In this document: positions 45,060-56,098 of the stretch, piece by piece
How positions within the stretch are numbered: position 1 is the first letter of the stretch
Layout of the letters: the number at the start of each line of letters is the position of its first letter
NCBI GenBank assembly: GCA_006538405.1
Contig: BJKQ01000004.1
Location: 2,666,001 to 2,730,000 of the forward strand
Length of the DNA: 64,000 nt
Reading direction: 5' to 3'
Source of the DNA: Hansfordia pulvinata
Taxonomy: Eukaryota > Ascomycota > Sordariomycetes > Xylariales
Program-made: the position numbers and the translations under genes
The notes under the pieces: generated by a model
What the model was told of the DNA's origin: nothing
The model's database searches: none
Seen by the model: only the letters and a program-made list of their open reading frames with translations

Positions 45060-47531
45060 TCAAACCATCATGCTCTTCCGCCTTGCCCCGGCTCTTCCCT
45101 TCTTCGACCCAGCAGCACCAGCTTCAGCATCTGCGCCCTCGTCGGCATCCAGATGGACAGGACTCAGGCGACCATAACTGTCGTCTTGGTCCTCAGTTGC
45201 GGATGTCGCTGCCGGTGCCTTGGCATTGCGGAGCGCATTCGCCGCGGCCGTCATGGAAGCCCGCTGCTTGCGTCCTGCAGCACGTCCTGTTGGCTTGTCG
45301 CTGAATGCACTGTTGTGACCGTTCTCAGCGGAGGAGGACTCGGGGGTGGGTAAATCATCGCGAGACACCGAGGGACGACGGCCACGTGCCTTCGACCCCT
45401 TGATCGGCCTGCTGTCCTCGGAACCCTTGGATTTTTGCTTGGGCGACGAGGGGGGCGATGAGAAGTTGAGGTCATAAACATCTGATGACGAGCCTTCTCC
45501 CTCACTGTCTGCGTACATCTTCGCGGCGGCTGCTTCGCGCGCAGCAATCTCATCGAGGCGGCGGTTCGTCGGTTTGTTGGCACTCGACTTGGTAGAAGCT
45601 GAGTCGACGTCAAGACCCTGTCCGGAGATGGAAGAGCCGCGTTTTCTGCGATCCGTCACTACCGATGTAGGCAGATCCTCCGTGGGCGCCGGGCGCGAGG
45701 ACTTTTGCGCAAGTGGGCTGGCGGGTCCATCGTGGTCGAAGCCAGCCGATCCAGATGCGCCATGCGTAGATGGGCGGCTGTCGGACTTGGCCATGACCGA
45801 CGAAGCGGGGGTGGGCAGCTCATCCTTCTGTGACTGACTGGATCTCCGCGACTTGCCTTCGCCCGTGACGGCATCGAGAAGCTGCTTAGTAGGCCGCCTC
45901 ATCTTGTCGCGCAGGTTGGGCTCCGCATAGCTGACAGCCCCACGATTGCGGCGACTGCCCCTGGTCGTTTCACCTCGGGATGAAATATCAAACGGTGGAG
46001 GCGTGTCGGTGACCTCCTCACTCGGGAAAGAGGTCGATATTTCCGGCGAAGCTGGCACGGAATTTTGCTCCGCGAACATGGGCTCCGACTCAACCTCAAT
46101 CTGGGCCACTGGTGCTTGCTCGGCAGGTGGTTGCGGTTGCACCACCACAACAACGGACTCTGCTTCTGCGGACGGCTCCTTCAAATCCTTGCCCTCTCTC
46201 TTTTGTTTCGGGCGTTGCTTAGTCGCATCATCTCGCTTGCCCTCAGCCTTGGCTTTGGCAATATCGTCGAGTGCCGCTGCCGCTGGCTTCGCAGCCTTCT
46301 TGGGCGATTTCAGGTTGTCGTTCGAGCTCTTTGCGCCGAGAGGCTTTCGCTGTACTGCCGCAGCCCCGCCAGACGTTTTCGAGGTCGCAGTGTCTTTCTT
46401 GACCAGTGGTATCTGCTTTATCGGCCTGCTATTTGTCTGCTCCTTGAGAACAGCGGGCTTATCGGCGTGGGGCTTGACTGTCTGATTGGCGGGAGCTGGC
46501 TGTTTCGGCGCCACACTGTTTGCCTTCTCGTCTTCTTCACGCGATTTTCTCTTCAGGCAGGGCTTAGCTGAATCAGATGCAACCTGAAGGTGCGAAGGTA
46601 TAATTGGTGCGGCGACATGTTCCTTCGTTTTGCCCAATTGCTCCTTCTCGGGTTTCGTCGGTTGAGGCCGGCTGGCCTCTTCCTTTGGTCTCATGGCAAC
46701 GGCGGCAGATCTGGGTTCAGGCGAGCGGGGCTCTGGCAGAACTGGCTTCTTGACGGGAGAGGGCGGGGCCTTTAAGGTTGACGGCGACTCGGATACGGAG
46801 CGAGACGGCAGTGAAAGCTTCACAGGGTCTTGGGCGATGAATCGTGAAACTGGAGGGGGCCCAAGATCTGGGGACTCGTTGGCCTCGGTGGCTTCGGAGC
46901 ATATGGCAAGAATCTCCTCACGGCTGAATCATGACACGTCAGTATAGCAGCGACAGTGCGGCCCGAAGATCTGCAATACATACTTGAGGGTCTCCCTAGG
47001 GTAAGGCTTGGTTTCCCAAATGGGAGGAAGTCGGTTCTCGAGCATGGCGGCATTCTCGATATCCATGCTGTCTCGGCGCTTCCACTGGCTTGGAGGGCCG
47101 AAGTTGGAGGTTCTCCTGGCCTTCTTGGTAGCTCGGGGGAACGGTGCCTCGGGGCGGGTTCGTTGCCCAAGCTTGCCAGCATGGTGCCCCATTGCACTAG
47201 CTGGGCTTCCATCTGGGCTTTGATTTCGAGGGCATGGTCGGCTATCCTCTGAGTTCGACTCTCCTTGAGCTCCTCCTCGAGGCGCAAGATATGGCTACGC
47301 AACTCTAGGTTCTCAGTGATCATGCGAGCGTACTCATTCTCCAGATGACGGATCTTAAGAGACTGTGCGGAATTCGTGGCAGCGAGGGCTCTGTTCTGTC
47401 GCATGAACTTGCGGCGAACTGGTGAGCACGATGAGTTAGCTTGCCGTGTCGAGGACCTGGAGCAGGAGGAAGGTAAACGTACGTATGTCTGCGCTGTCTG
47501 TCGACACGAGGGGCTCGTTGAGCCGCGCCAT
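45060..47531 (-). CDS. Shugoshin, centromeric cohesin protector (one apparent 1-base frameshift)
   Basis: Exons 47531-47483, 47418-46984 and 46923-45060 give 782 residues once one base is restored. The N-terminus (MARLNEPLVS, then RRKFMRQNRALAATNSAQSL, IRHLENEYARMITENLELRS) is the shugoshin coiled coil that binds PP2A-B56 and keeps cohesin dephosphorylated at centromeres. The long middle is Ser/Pro/Lys-rich and disordered. Near the C-terminus the basic motif SKARGRRPSVSRDDLPTP matches the shugoshin C-terminal box that recognises phosphorylated histone H2A, and the protein ends in GARRKSMMV. The frame is lost at the G4 run 47151-47154 (sense CCCC; five expected) between NEPAP and EAPFPRATKKARRTSNFG. 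On both sides the sequence is family-like. The gene is divergent from Dad2, with 1.2 kb between start codons. Confidence 0.88.
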
Positions 47532-48721
47532 GGTGTCTTGATGAATGGGCCACCGGCCGCGCAGGGAACAGAGTAGCAGCAATCGTTGTAGCGGCAGTAG
47601 TGGAGGTAGATCGAGTGTAAACTGGTGGGAGGCGCGTGAATTGTAGATGTGTCAATATCGTCGTGGCTGGGATGGTGGGACCGTGGGAGAAGCGAGGAAT
47701 CTGGGAGGCGGAGTGGGTGCAGCGCGCCAGGGATCGCGCTGGTGTCGGGTCGTGGAGCGGGATACGAAATAAGGTAAATGGGAAAGAAGGCGGCGGGAAA
47801 ACAAAAATCGCCAAAGAAGTGATGTCGCGAGTCGTGGTGCAGCGAGTGTGCGAAGTGTGACGAGGAGGCCCGGGCTTGAGGCTGCGATTCAAAACAGCCA
47901 GGGTGGTTGTGCGGTAGGTATGTTAGTGGACAGAGTAGCGCACTGGAGCGGTGTGGGAAGGAAGACCTCCAAAGTTTTGTGGACTACCATGAAAAGTTGC
48001 CTGGGAGCTTTGGGTGTCAACAAACTTCCGAAAGAGGCATGGCGTCAGGCTGGGGGGCGTCATAGGTGGTCGGGGTACCCGCGGCCAATTCATCACCAGG
48101 GCGATCCATCCAGTGCAGTTGGGGCTGACCAGGTACCAGGCACCCAGGGCTACTCGTACCTATCAATTTGAACCAATGCCTCTGAGTAAGCTATTTCCAC
48201 TGTACGCGCCTCGGGTCATGCTGCGGCTGCGGTTTCTGGCCGCCCGTCGGGCCCTTCAATCCAGTCCGAATAGCTCAAGACAGCTCCTACCCGTAAGGCG
48301 GCGACAGCCTGCGGTCCGAAATCAATTAGTTGCGCGCCAAAAACTGCCCACGCGTAGAGACACGCACGACACCGACCCAAACGACAAACCCCACTTTCGT
48401 CATTCAGAGCAATCGCGACTGCTGTCGGACTGCAACCTTAGGAATCGCGGTCAGCATCAGCACCTCTGTATTCTTGCGAACGACGTGCCCATCACAACGA
48501 CCCGTGAAGATCCGCCCTCAGCACTCCAGCACTCCATACGGCGCAACGGAAAGGGCATAGACGCTAGCATCCTCGTCTCACGAGTACAGCCGCGTCCCCA
48601 ACGAGACGGCCCAGCCTCTTCCCTCCAACCTCGCCCGCGACCCATCGCACACCGACAATCTCGGCGCGTCCACCGTAGCACGCACTACTACAACTCCGCT
48701 CTCTCACAACGCCCTTGCAGA
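47532..48721. promoter_or_regulatory. Divergent promoter region, shugoshin / Dad2
   Basis: About 1.2 kb between the start codons of two chromosome-segregation genes. No other gene is supported; the frame open from 48014 is simply the leader of Dad2 read through. Shared cell-cycle control is possible. No MCB box (ACGCGT) stands close to either start codon, and one ACGCGT-like element (CCACGCGTAG) occurs at about 48348-48357. Confidence 0.4.
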
Positions 48722-49265
48722 ATGGCCTTCTCCGGGCGAGGTCTGCCTGGCCACCTGCGCAATGCCTCTGCCTCCAACCCGCACGCGCAATCTGCGGGTC
48801 AGTCTTCTGCACTACACGCCCGCGTGGAAGAGAAGAGAGCCGAGCTGGAGAATCTCAAGGAGCTGCGAGAGCTGAGCGCAGCGATGGCTACGCAGATGGA
48901 GGCACTGGAGCAGAAGCTATCGACGCTGTCGGACGGTACTGAAGGTAAGCATCGGCTGGATCAGCGGGGCTTTGCCGCTTTGCTTTCATGTCCTGTGGCA
49001 ACACTGTCCTAACATTTTGTCTTGCTTTACAGCCATCGCCACGGTAGTAGGCAACTGGCATAACGTGCTACGTGCCATTAACATGGCGTCGACCAAGATC
49101 CCGGCCCCTCGAGACCCCGGTGGCGATCAGGACAACAGAGCAGAAGAGAGCGTTGCGCTGCCGCAGACGCTGGTGCGCATTCCAACAGAACATGCACCCG
49201 CCTTGCAAGCACAGGCCGAAGGGGCCCTCGAGGAGGAAGAAGAGGAGGCGTCCACCGCAGACTGA
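48722..49265 (+). CDS. DAD2: DASH/Dam1 complex subunit Dad2
   Basis: Exons 48722-48944 and 49033-49265 give 151 residues, within the range for filamentous-fungal Dad2. A coiled coil spans about 33-72 (LHARVEEKRAELENLKELRE, MATQMEALEQKLSTL), and the intron is followed by the signature AIATVVGNWHNVLRAINMAS. The DASH complex forms rings around microtubule plus ends and couples kinetochores to them. The tail is Glu-rich (EGALEEEEEEAS). The intron (88 nt, GTAAGC donor, TTACAG acceptor) is phase 1. The start ATG directly precedes AFSGRGLPGHLR. It is divergent from shugoshin. Confidence 0.93.
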
Positions 49266-50843
49266 TAAGCTTGCACGGTTGGGCGTCTGCGCATGCTTCC
49301 CTCAAGACATGGTCGGAACCAACGGACACCAGGCTTGCAGGGTGAGGGGTTGCGATCCAGCCGTGCAACTCTGTGAGCATCGGCCAGAGGGCTTGGGCCC
49401 ACGGACATGATCCTGGAGAACTCATGGCGGGATGGTTGAACGCGCTTGTTCAAGGTACCACCTGCGCTTACTCGGGCGCAGAGAGCACAGCAAACTGGCG
49501 CTACGAGTACGAGCGGTGCCCCAGGCCGAGCGGGGAAGTCGCGTCTGGGGACGTGGACCCGCGTTCCTGAGTCATCAGCGCCCCGTTGCTAGGTGCACGA
49601 CCGGAGCAGACATGGTGCAACAGCTGCCGTTCCTCAGGTTAATTGGACTGGATGCGACTGCTCGCGGGCTCGCGAGGCAAAAGAAAAGAAGTGCCCCGGC
49701 GGCGCTTGATTCCTAGCCGAGCCATCCGTCCAATTGGCGCGTCCGCACAACATGCAGCCGGCTGCTGAAGGGCAAGCACTATCCGTACAGGGGCTGCCTG
49801 GTCCGGTGCAGCTCGGAGCTTCTTGATGCAGAGGACTCGTACGAGTCTGCGCATCGTACAAGTCAAGCTGCTAACCCGCTCAGGGCTGTCGGGGATCTGC
49901 ACCCAGTTCCGTTTAAGCTTCCCCTGTCATAAGAGAGCAACTATGATTCAGAGTCTGGCGTGTTGTACGAGTACTCGTACGGCGTATCGCTTGTTCAATT
50001 TGTCTTGTGCAGGTGCAGCAGACCCGATGCCGCGCCTGCTCCCACTGCTGTTGCATGATGGCCGGGTAGCACCTGCCGCGTCCCCTTGTCATTGATAGAG
50101 AGGCACGAGTAGGCCTTTCCGGAACCGAACACGAGCGGTCCGTTGCACCATCGCTGCCGAGATCTGACCAAATCGATCCAGGCGGCCCTACGGAGTACAT
50201 AAACAAAACAAATCCAAGGAAAACATTGACCCCCCGCAATAAATAACACACTTTCTCCCCATATCGCTGCTTCAAGGTCCCAAACCAGTATCTCATCGTC
50301 GTGCAACCGCTGTTGGTACATCGAGCTTCACTTTATCAGCTCTTGACCTGGCGAAGCAACTTGTCTATCCTCATTGAGTATCGGATCATCGAATTTATCA
50401 ATTCCGATTATTGCACCTCATCCCATTCCCACTGCATTGCACTACAACATTGAACGGGGATTCATACACTGTCGTGCCCCTTCACCATTTACTAGCTGTC
50501 GGTCTTGTCAACACCATCGCTAGCCTGTCCGTTCTGCTTCCCCTTATTAATCAGAGTTGCTTCGCGCCCAATTGGAGTCCCGGCTCCCCCCCAGCCAGCT
50601 GCTAGCTTCCGTTCCGGCCCTGGTCCGCCGTCTCAACTGCTCCCCACCCTTCTCACCACTCTCCGGGCCGAGATTACTATCCCCCCCTCGGCCAAGTCCC
50701 TGGCTCGCCTCCCATCTCTCTAGCCCACTTTCGCCCCCATCCCGCCCATCTCCGGACTCTCCTTTCTCGACGCTGCTTGGCGTCCCTGTCGCGGTCCCCT
50801 GCCCCGGCCGGCCACTTGCCTGTCGCGTCGAGCCCATCTCGCC
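49266..50843. other. Intergenic region and leader of the TPX2-like gene
   Basis: No gene is supported. Two long TACGAGTA-type palindromes lie at 49834-49847 and 49965-49980. The last 300 bases are C/T-rich, consistent with a 5' leader for the next gene. Confidence 0.4.
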
Positions 50844-53140
50844 ATGGGGCGCCTCCAACTCACCCGGCCTGGCTTTGATATCTACGTCGACTCGCCCTCT
50901 CGCCAGGCCGCTGTCTCCTCTCCCCTTCGCACCATCGCCGACACATGTCGTCCCAAGGCTCTCCGTGATCTCCCTGCCGACAAGGTCCAGAACCGTCAGT
51001 CAAGCAACAGCTCCGTTGAAAGCTCCACCTCTATTGCCAGCTCCGGCTCAATTTCCAACTCCATCAACTCCCTCTCCACCCAGTTCAACACACTCAGCCT
51101 GCGGGACAGCTCCAGCACACGTCCATCTCCACGGACTTCCCAGCAATCCGAGCCGGACCTCGACTGGCAACTGAGCGCTCTGGGTCCACGTCATTTTGTC
51201 CGCCCCTCTCTCACCCAGCACACGTTTGAGCCTCTAGAAACTGTCCCCGAATTCGCGACCACTCATGGCAGAGACTCCCTACCGGAACCTGTGAGCCAGT
51301 CGCAAGATTGCGCCCAAGCCCAGCGCTACTTCAAGCTTCCAGGTGAGTTGGCCACCGCCCATGTTCCGCATGGATGTTGTTGGCTGACGGGAATGCAACA
51401 TATGTAGCCCAAAAAGTATCGCAACATCCCATTTCTGAGGCCGCCCAGAACACACCGCCCGCGGACGTGCAAATCGCCAAACATCGCGACGGCGATTTTG
51501 ATTGGATCTTGAAGCTCAAGATCCCTGTTGGATCTGTCTCAAACCCGTCAGTTGGCAATCCTTCGGAGCAGCAGGCTGTCATCAAAACGCATCTTTTCGG
51601 TTGCAATCTTTTGCCTCGATCCGACTCCAAGGCGAAGGCCAGTGACGATCCAATGAAGGAGACTATAGAGACCACGTACGTGCTTCTGGTGACGCCTGTT
51701 GAAGGTGACGAGGAACCCACAGTGCTAGACAAGAAACCCGCCGACACAATGTCTGTCATAGAGGTCGTGCGCGAACGATCGCCGTCGATTCCTGATCTCA
51801 TAGACTTGCGCCAGGACAACATTCTCGAGGAGAAAACCTGGCGACAAGATGAGATGGGAGATGGGGATAAAACGGCAACCAAGCCTGCCAAGCCCTCAAC
51901 TCAGCAAAGTCCTCGCATTGAAGATTCGCTCGAAGCGCTTGATCATTTGGAGGATCAACTCGAGGCTTTCGATCAAGCAGCAGCCTTTCAGCGTGTCAAT
52001 CCGCCAAAGCAACCAGCCACGGGTGATTCACCTTCAAGCAAGACGTCCCCAGTGCGAGAAGCAAAGGCCCACATCCATGCTGCATCCCAGCCAAAGCGCA
52101 CAGGTCCTGCGAAGACAGGATCTGCGACTGTGAGGATCAAATCATCAGCAGAGCCTGTTCGGTCGTCAATTCGAAAATCAACTTCAATGACGTTTGTCGA
52201 CTCGCCGAGGACCAACGCCGAGGGAAAGAAGGTCAAGGACCAGGACATAAGGATGGCCAACCCCCGACCATCCAGCCTACATGCACCAAAATCGAGCGGA
52301 AGATCAGACCAGAAGACGAGTGTGTCTGCTTTCGAGCTTCCTGGCGAAGCAGTTGCCAGAAGGCTCAAGGAGAAACGCGAGGCACGGGCGGCTGAGAGAG
52401 CAAGCGCAGAGGCAGCTGCTCAGGCTGCGTCTCTGCGGCGCGCGAAGACGGTCAGAGTGCCTACAAAGCCAAACTTCGAATTACCAGGAGAGGCGATTTC
52501 ACGACGCAAGCGAGAAGAGCGAGAGGCTCAGCTCAAGGCCCAGGAGGAGGCAGAGCGCAAACGACGGGAGTTCAAAGCCAAGCCCATTCGCTCTGCAGCT
52601 GCCACAAACTCTCTGCCACGGGAAACCGTTGCAAGTCGTGCCCGACAGCAAACCAAGGTCGCCTCGCCTGAGAACGTGGCTCGGCCGTCCGCGGGGTCCT
52701 TGAGCAAACGATCCTCTGGTATCTATGCTAACTCGCGCCCACCGCTCGTTCCCGCAAGTAATCAGTCTTCGGCGGCAACACCAGTACATTCGCGGGGCCG
52801 AAACCTGACCCTGGACACGACCAGCGCGCTGCAATCGCGGGCTGTGTCGGACACAAGCTCTGCTGGAGGTGCCAAGCGAGGCTCGATCTCTCTGGAAGAC
52901 GCTCAGCAACAACGACTTCGCGGTCAAAGCATATTCAAGAGAGATAACTCGTTCAGCGAAGACAAGGAGCGCGAGAAGCGGGAGCGGGAGCATCTGGCCA
53001 GAATCGCCCGTGAGGAAGCGGCGGAGAGATCAAGACAGAAAAGCCGCGAGTGGGCGGCGAAGCAAGCCCGTAAGAGGGCCACGGTCGGCTCGCTTAGAGA
53101 GCTGGTAGCGGCCAGTGCGCAGGCCGACGCTGCGGCCTAA
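50844..53140 (+). CDS. Basic coiled-coil protein with FELPGEA repeats, TPX2-like
   Basis: Exons 50844-51342 and 51408-53140 (phase 1, 65-nt intron) give 743 residues without frame problems. Most of the protein is disordered and Ser/Lys-rich. Two related blocks stand out: FELPGEAVARRLKEKREARA from residue 475 and FELPGEAISRRKREEREAQL from 523, the second running into EAERKRREFKAKPIRS. A weaker YFKLP is at 162-166. Blocks of ELPGE-type sequence followed by charged helix and an FKAxP motif resemble the C-terminal repeats of TPX2, a spindle microtubule and kinesin-5 partner. The C-terminus is a strongly charged helix (EDKEREKREREHLARIAREE) ending in RKRATVGSL. The tie to TPX2 is by eye only; annotation pipelines may give such proteins unrelated names. 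A role in spindle or microtubule binding is inference, made a little more attractive by the neighbouring shugoshin and Dad2 genes. Confidence 0.75.
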
Positions 53141-55159
53141 CTTTGCTTTCTGAGAGGTGGCTAGGTCTGAGACCGTCGCTTTGATTGCATTTTTACATCT
53201 TTATTGCACTCCAGCGCCCGAGTCTGGCGTTCATCCGTTTATTGATAGTTTGTGGGAATAGGCATCGAGCTAGGAGTTCCGGGCAATTGGTTTCATGTTT
53301 TCTTTATCGGCGTCTATCATTACCGGCCACGAAGCTGTCACGTGTTGATTGCGATGCCGCTGGCGGACATCCATGACCGCTGATATCTTCAGACCAAGTG
53401 CAGTGGGCCAACAGTAGGCCATCGTCAGCTGAATAGAAACTTTGCAAGAAGTCTGCCTTGCCATTCGCGATTCTCTTAGAAACTCCATTTCCATGGTTCT
53501 CTTCCACCGCAGTGACACGCAAATGGGGATCTTGTCCGATGATCGCGGTCGGAAAGCTCTTGGACGATCCTCCATGTCCACCAGGTTGCGGAAGCCCGCC
53601 AGAGGCGCCCTGAGGAACGGCGTCAGGAACGAGCAGAGGGAGACGGTGTGGCCGTGTGCGCCGACCAGGGGGGCCTCGTGGAAAGACGGCGGTGGCGGAC
53701 CAGTCCGGAGCGCAGGCTACCCAGATGCGTTACGGCGTAGAACCAGACGGAGTTGGTCAGCATCAGCCAGTCGAGCGCGGACACCTCCAATGTCTTGCTG
53801 CAGGTGGTGCCAGCGATGCTCAAGGCAGATCCGTTGATGTACGAACTTCAACATGTGCAAGTCGAGTGGATCTTGGATCCAATAATAGATTTTTGGCCGC
53901 GTCAATCTCATCAACTTTGATGTCTGGTGGTGAGTCGCCACCACCACCGTCGTATTGAAACGGGCCACGAGGCGGATCATGGACGGGAACATAGTTCACC
54001 AAGAGCAAAGCAGAAGAGATACAATGTATGCAGAGACAAGGATCCCAGTGTCGACCTGTGACTTTCTCTCTGGGTCAATTCTTCGCGCGGTGCCCATAGA
54101 CGTGGAATTTGAGAGGACAGGAAGGTAATTGCGAACCCCCGAGACCCCATATATCAAAAAAGGACTCTGTCAGCGCATCCGAGACTGGATTGGAGAGGAA
54201 CACTGTTGAGCAGAGTCTGATATAATCCAGCAGAAAGTTCATGCTGTAAAAATGCGAGAGCAGTTGAGCACCGAATCCGAATACCAAGTAGTGCAAGAAT
54301 AATTAGCCAGATCTGAGACACAGATCAAAATGCCTCGATGATGACACGGAAACACTTTTAGTACAAGATCATTGAATGCTGTCGCAGCTAGTACTAGAAC
54401 CTCCTCGCAATTGACACGCCCCCCGCTGTTATCATCCCCTTAGATGCATAAGGAAGAATTGACATTACAGCTGTGCCGCGTGGCTATGACAGACCTGGCT
54501 GATAGCGTTCACAACATAGGTGAAGGTACTGCTCCCCAGGGAAACGATAAAGCCATTATTATTCAGGGCGACGAGGCTCATAACGAGGAGGTCCCTGACG
54601 ATGCCTCACAGGCTGATGAGTACCACGATGATGCAGTTGATGCCTAAAAAGCAGGGCCCCCGGGGAGCCCACACACAGAACACGACAGCTGGCCTGGAGT
54701 TAAGAGCACCCCTACATGAATGTGACTCGAAAGGCGTGCACTCGTCACCTCCAGCTAGGCCATCAAGAAGCAGATCCCATAGGGCAGCGTGAATTATGAA
54801 ATGTGATATTCAATCGAGCCCTGTAGAAATACACAACGGCACTGCAGCGCATGAGAGCAGTCGATTTTCTCGGTTCGCTCCTCGTAATCCCCTACCAACG
54901 CCGTTTACGCCCTTTTCAGAGCGCCGATGCTCGATGCCTGATACCCCTTGACCGATTTGCCCGCCGCACAGGTACTCGTAGTGCCGCGTGACCATTCAGA
55001 CAATTCAGCGACAGAGCTGGCAGGTTCATGACACCAAACATCTGGTAAGCGAACGTTGGATCCTGCTTCAATACGGCAACATTAAAATGAACAATCTGGC
55101 CAGGGCCTCGAGACTCCCATTGGACAGCCTACCTCATCACCTGCATTTATGAAACAAAG
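53141..55159. other. Intergenic region with fragmentary open frames
   Basis: No intact gene is supported. Minus-strand frames at 54075-54296 and 53270-53581 have ordinary amino-acid composition but do not join by plausible splice sites into a recognisable product. A 67-codon acidic frame at 54444-54647 (+) is also unsupported. GC content is lower than elsewhere, especially at 54.1-54.5 kb. A decayed gene or a long spacer are both possible. Confidence 0.35.
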
Positions 55160-56098
55160 CTAGAGGCCGAGCTTCTGCTTCTTGATGCGAGGGTAGACAC
55201 CGATGATAATGAGGACGGAGATGACAATCATGGCCCACAGCTTGAGACCAAGGACGTTGAGGTTGTAGGTGGTCTGAGTGGCACTGATGACGGTGGCGAG
55301 GTAGAGAAGCAGCAGGACGTAGCCGCTGGCGCGGTGGTACTTCCAGATCTTCTTGGCAGCAGTCTCACCGCCGAAGAGCTGCGGGGTGGCATACATGGTG
55401 AAGCCGACGAGGTACTGCAGAATCTGCCAGAGGGAGGCAATGACACCGAGGTAGGCGTGGACCGAGTGGAAGTGCGGCATGCCATTTTTGATCTTGTTGT
55501 ACTCGATGCTCACGACACCGACGATGAAGCTGGCGAGGGCGAGCAGGTTGAGGCCGGCATGGATCTTCTGACCGGAGCGCTTCTGGGCGCCCGAGGTGGT
55601 GGGCTGGAGGATGAGGATGGCCTGGACGAGGACGAGGACGCCGAAAGACTGGGCCAGCGGATGGACCGAGAACAGGCTGAGCGGGGTGTGAAGGAAGATG
55701 GCGGCCCAGACGGACGCGACGAGGAGGACGGCGCCGCCCTCGGAGATGATGCCGGTACCTTGAGATTCCATGAGCGACGCCATCTTGGAGCGGTGACGGC
55801 GGCGGCGATGGCAGTGATTGAGGCAGCGGGAGGTGTGCCGAGAGTGGGAGGAGCAGTGGGCAGGGTGCTGTTGGGCAGGGATGACGGCAGGTCCGCGAAG
55901 AGTGGGAAAGACAAGCAGACGAGGCGGGACGAGTCGAGAAAATCACCAACAGAGTCCAAACACACCTATGTAGAGGTTCTTGATGATGGGATCGTTGTCA
56001 CGCTGCGAAGCATCGCCGGGCTGGCCGAGGAGGGGCTCGCTTGGATCGGCGCCGTGCCGGTCCGGAGTATGCTGGGGGATGCCCGTGGCGCTGGACAT
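55160..56098 (-). CDS. Cytochrome b561-type membrane protein
   Basis: Exons 56098-55966 and 55758-55160, separated by a 207-nt intron (GTGTGT donor, CTCAAG acceptor), give 243 residues. Exon 1 supplies the cytosolic N-terminus MSSATGIPQHTPDRHGADPS and PLLGQPGDASQRDNDPIIKN, and splicing reads LYIG/TGIISEGGAVLLVASV. Without exon 1 the frame can start only at an internal ATG that lies inside the intron. About five or six hydrophobic helices follow. Conserved His occur in LFSVHPLAQ, GQKIHAGLN, HFHSVHAYLG and KYHRASGY, the pattern that holds two b hemes in the cytochrome b561 family, which moves electrons across membranes from ascorbate or other donors to ferric iron or semidehydroascorbate. The C-terminus is lysine-rich (RIKKQKLGL). 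Cellular membrane and substrate are unknown. It is divergent from allantoicase. Confidence 0.85.

Noticed and set aside
6116..47154. Programmed ribosomal frameshifting or insertional RNA editing as the cause of the five frame breaks
   Set aside because: The sites share no slippery heptamer or downstream structure, occur in unrelated genes, and such editing is not known for fungal nuclear genes; under-called homopolymers are far simpler.
54444..54647. 67-codon acidic frame (MHKEELTLQLCRVAMTDLAD...)
   Set aside because: It is too short, has no recognisable family and lacks promoter or splice support. Its composition is plausible, so it is noted but not annotated.
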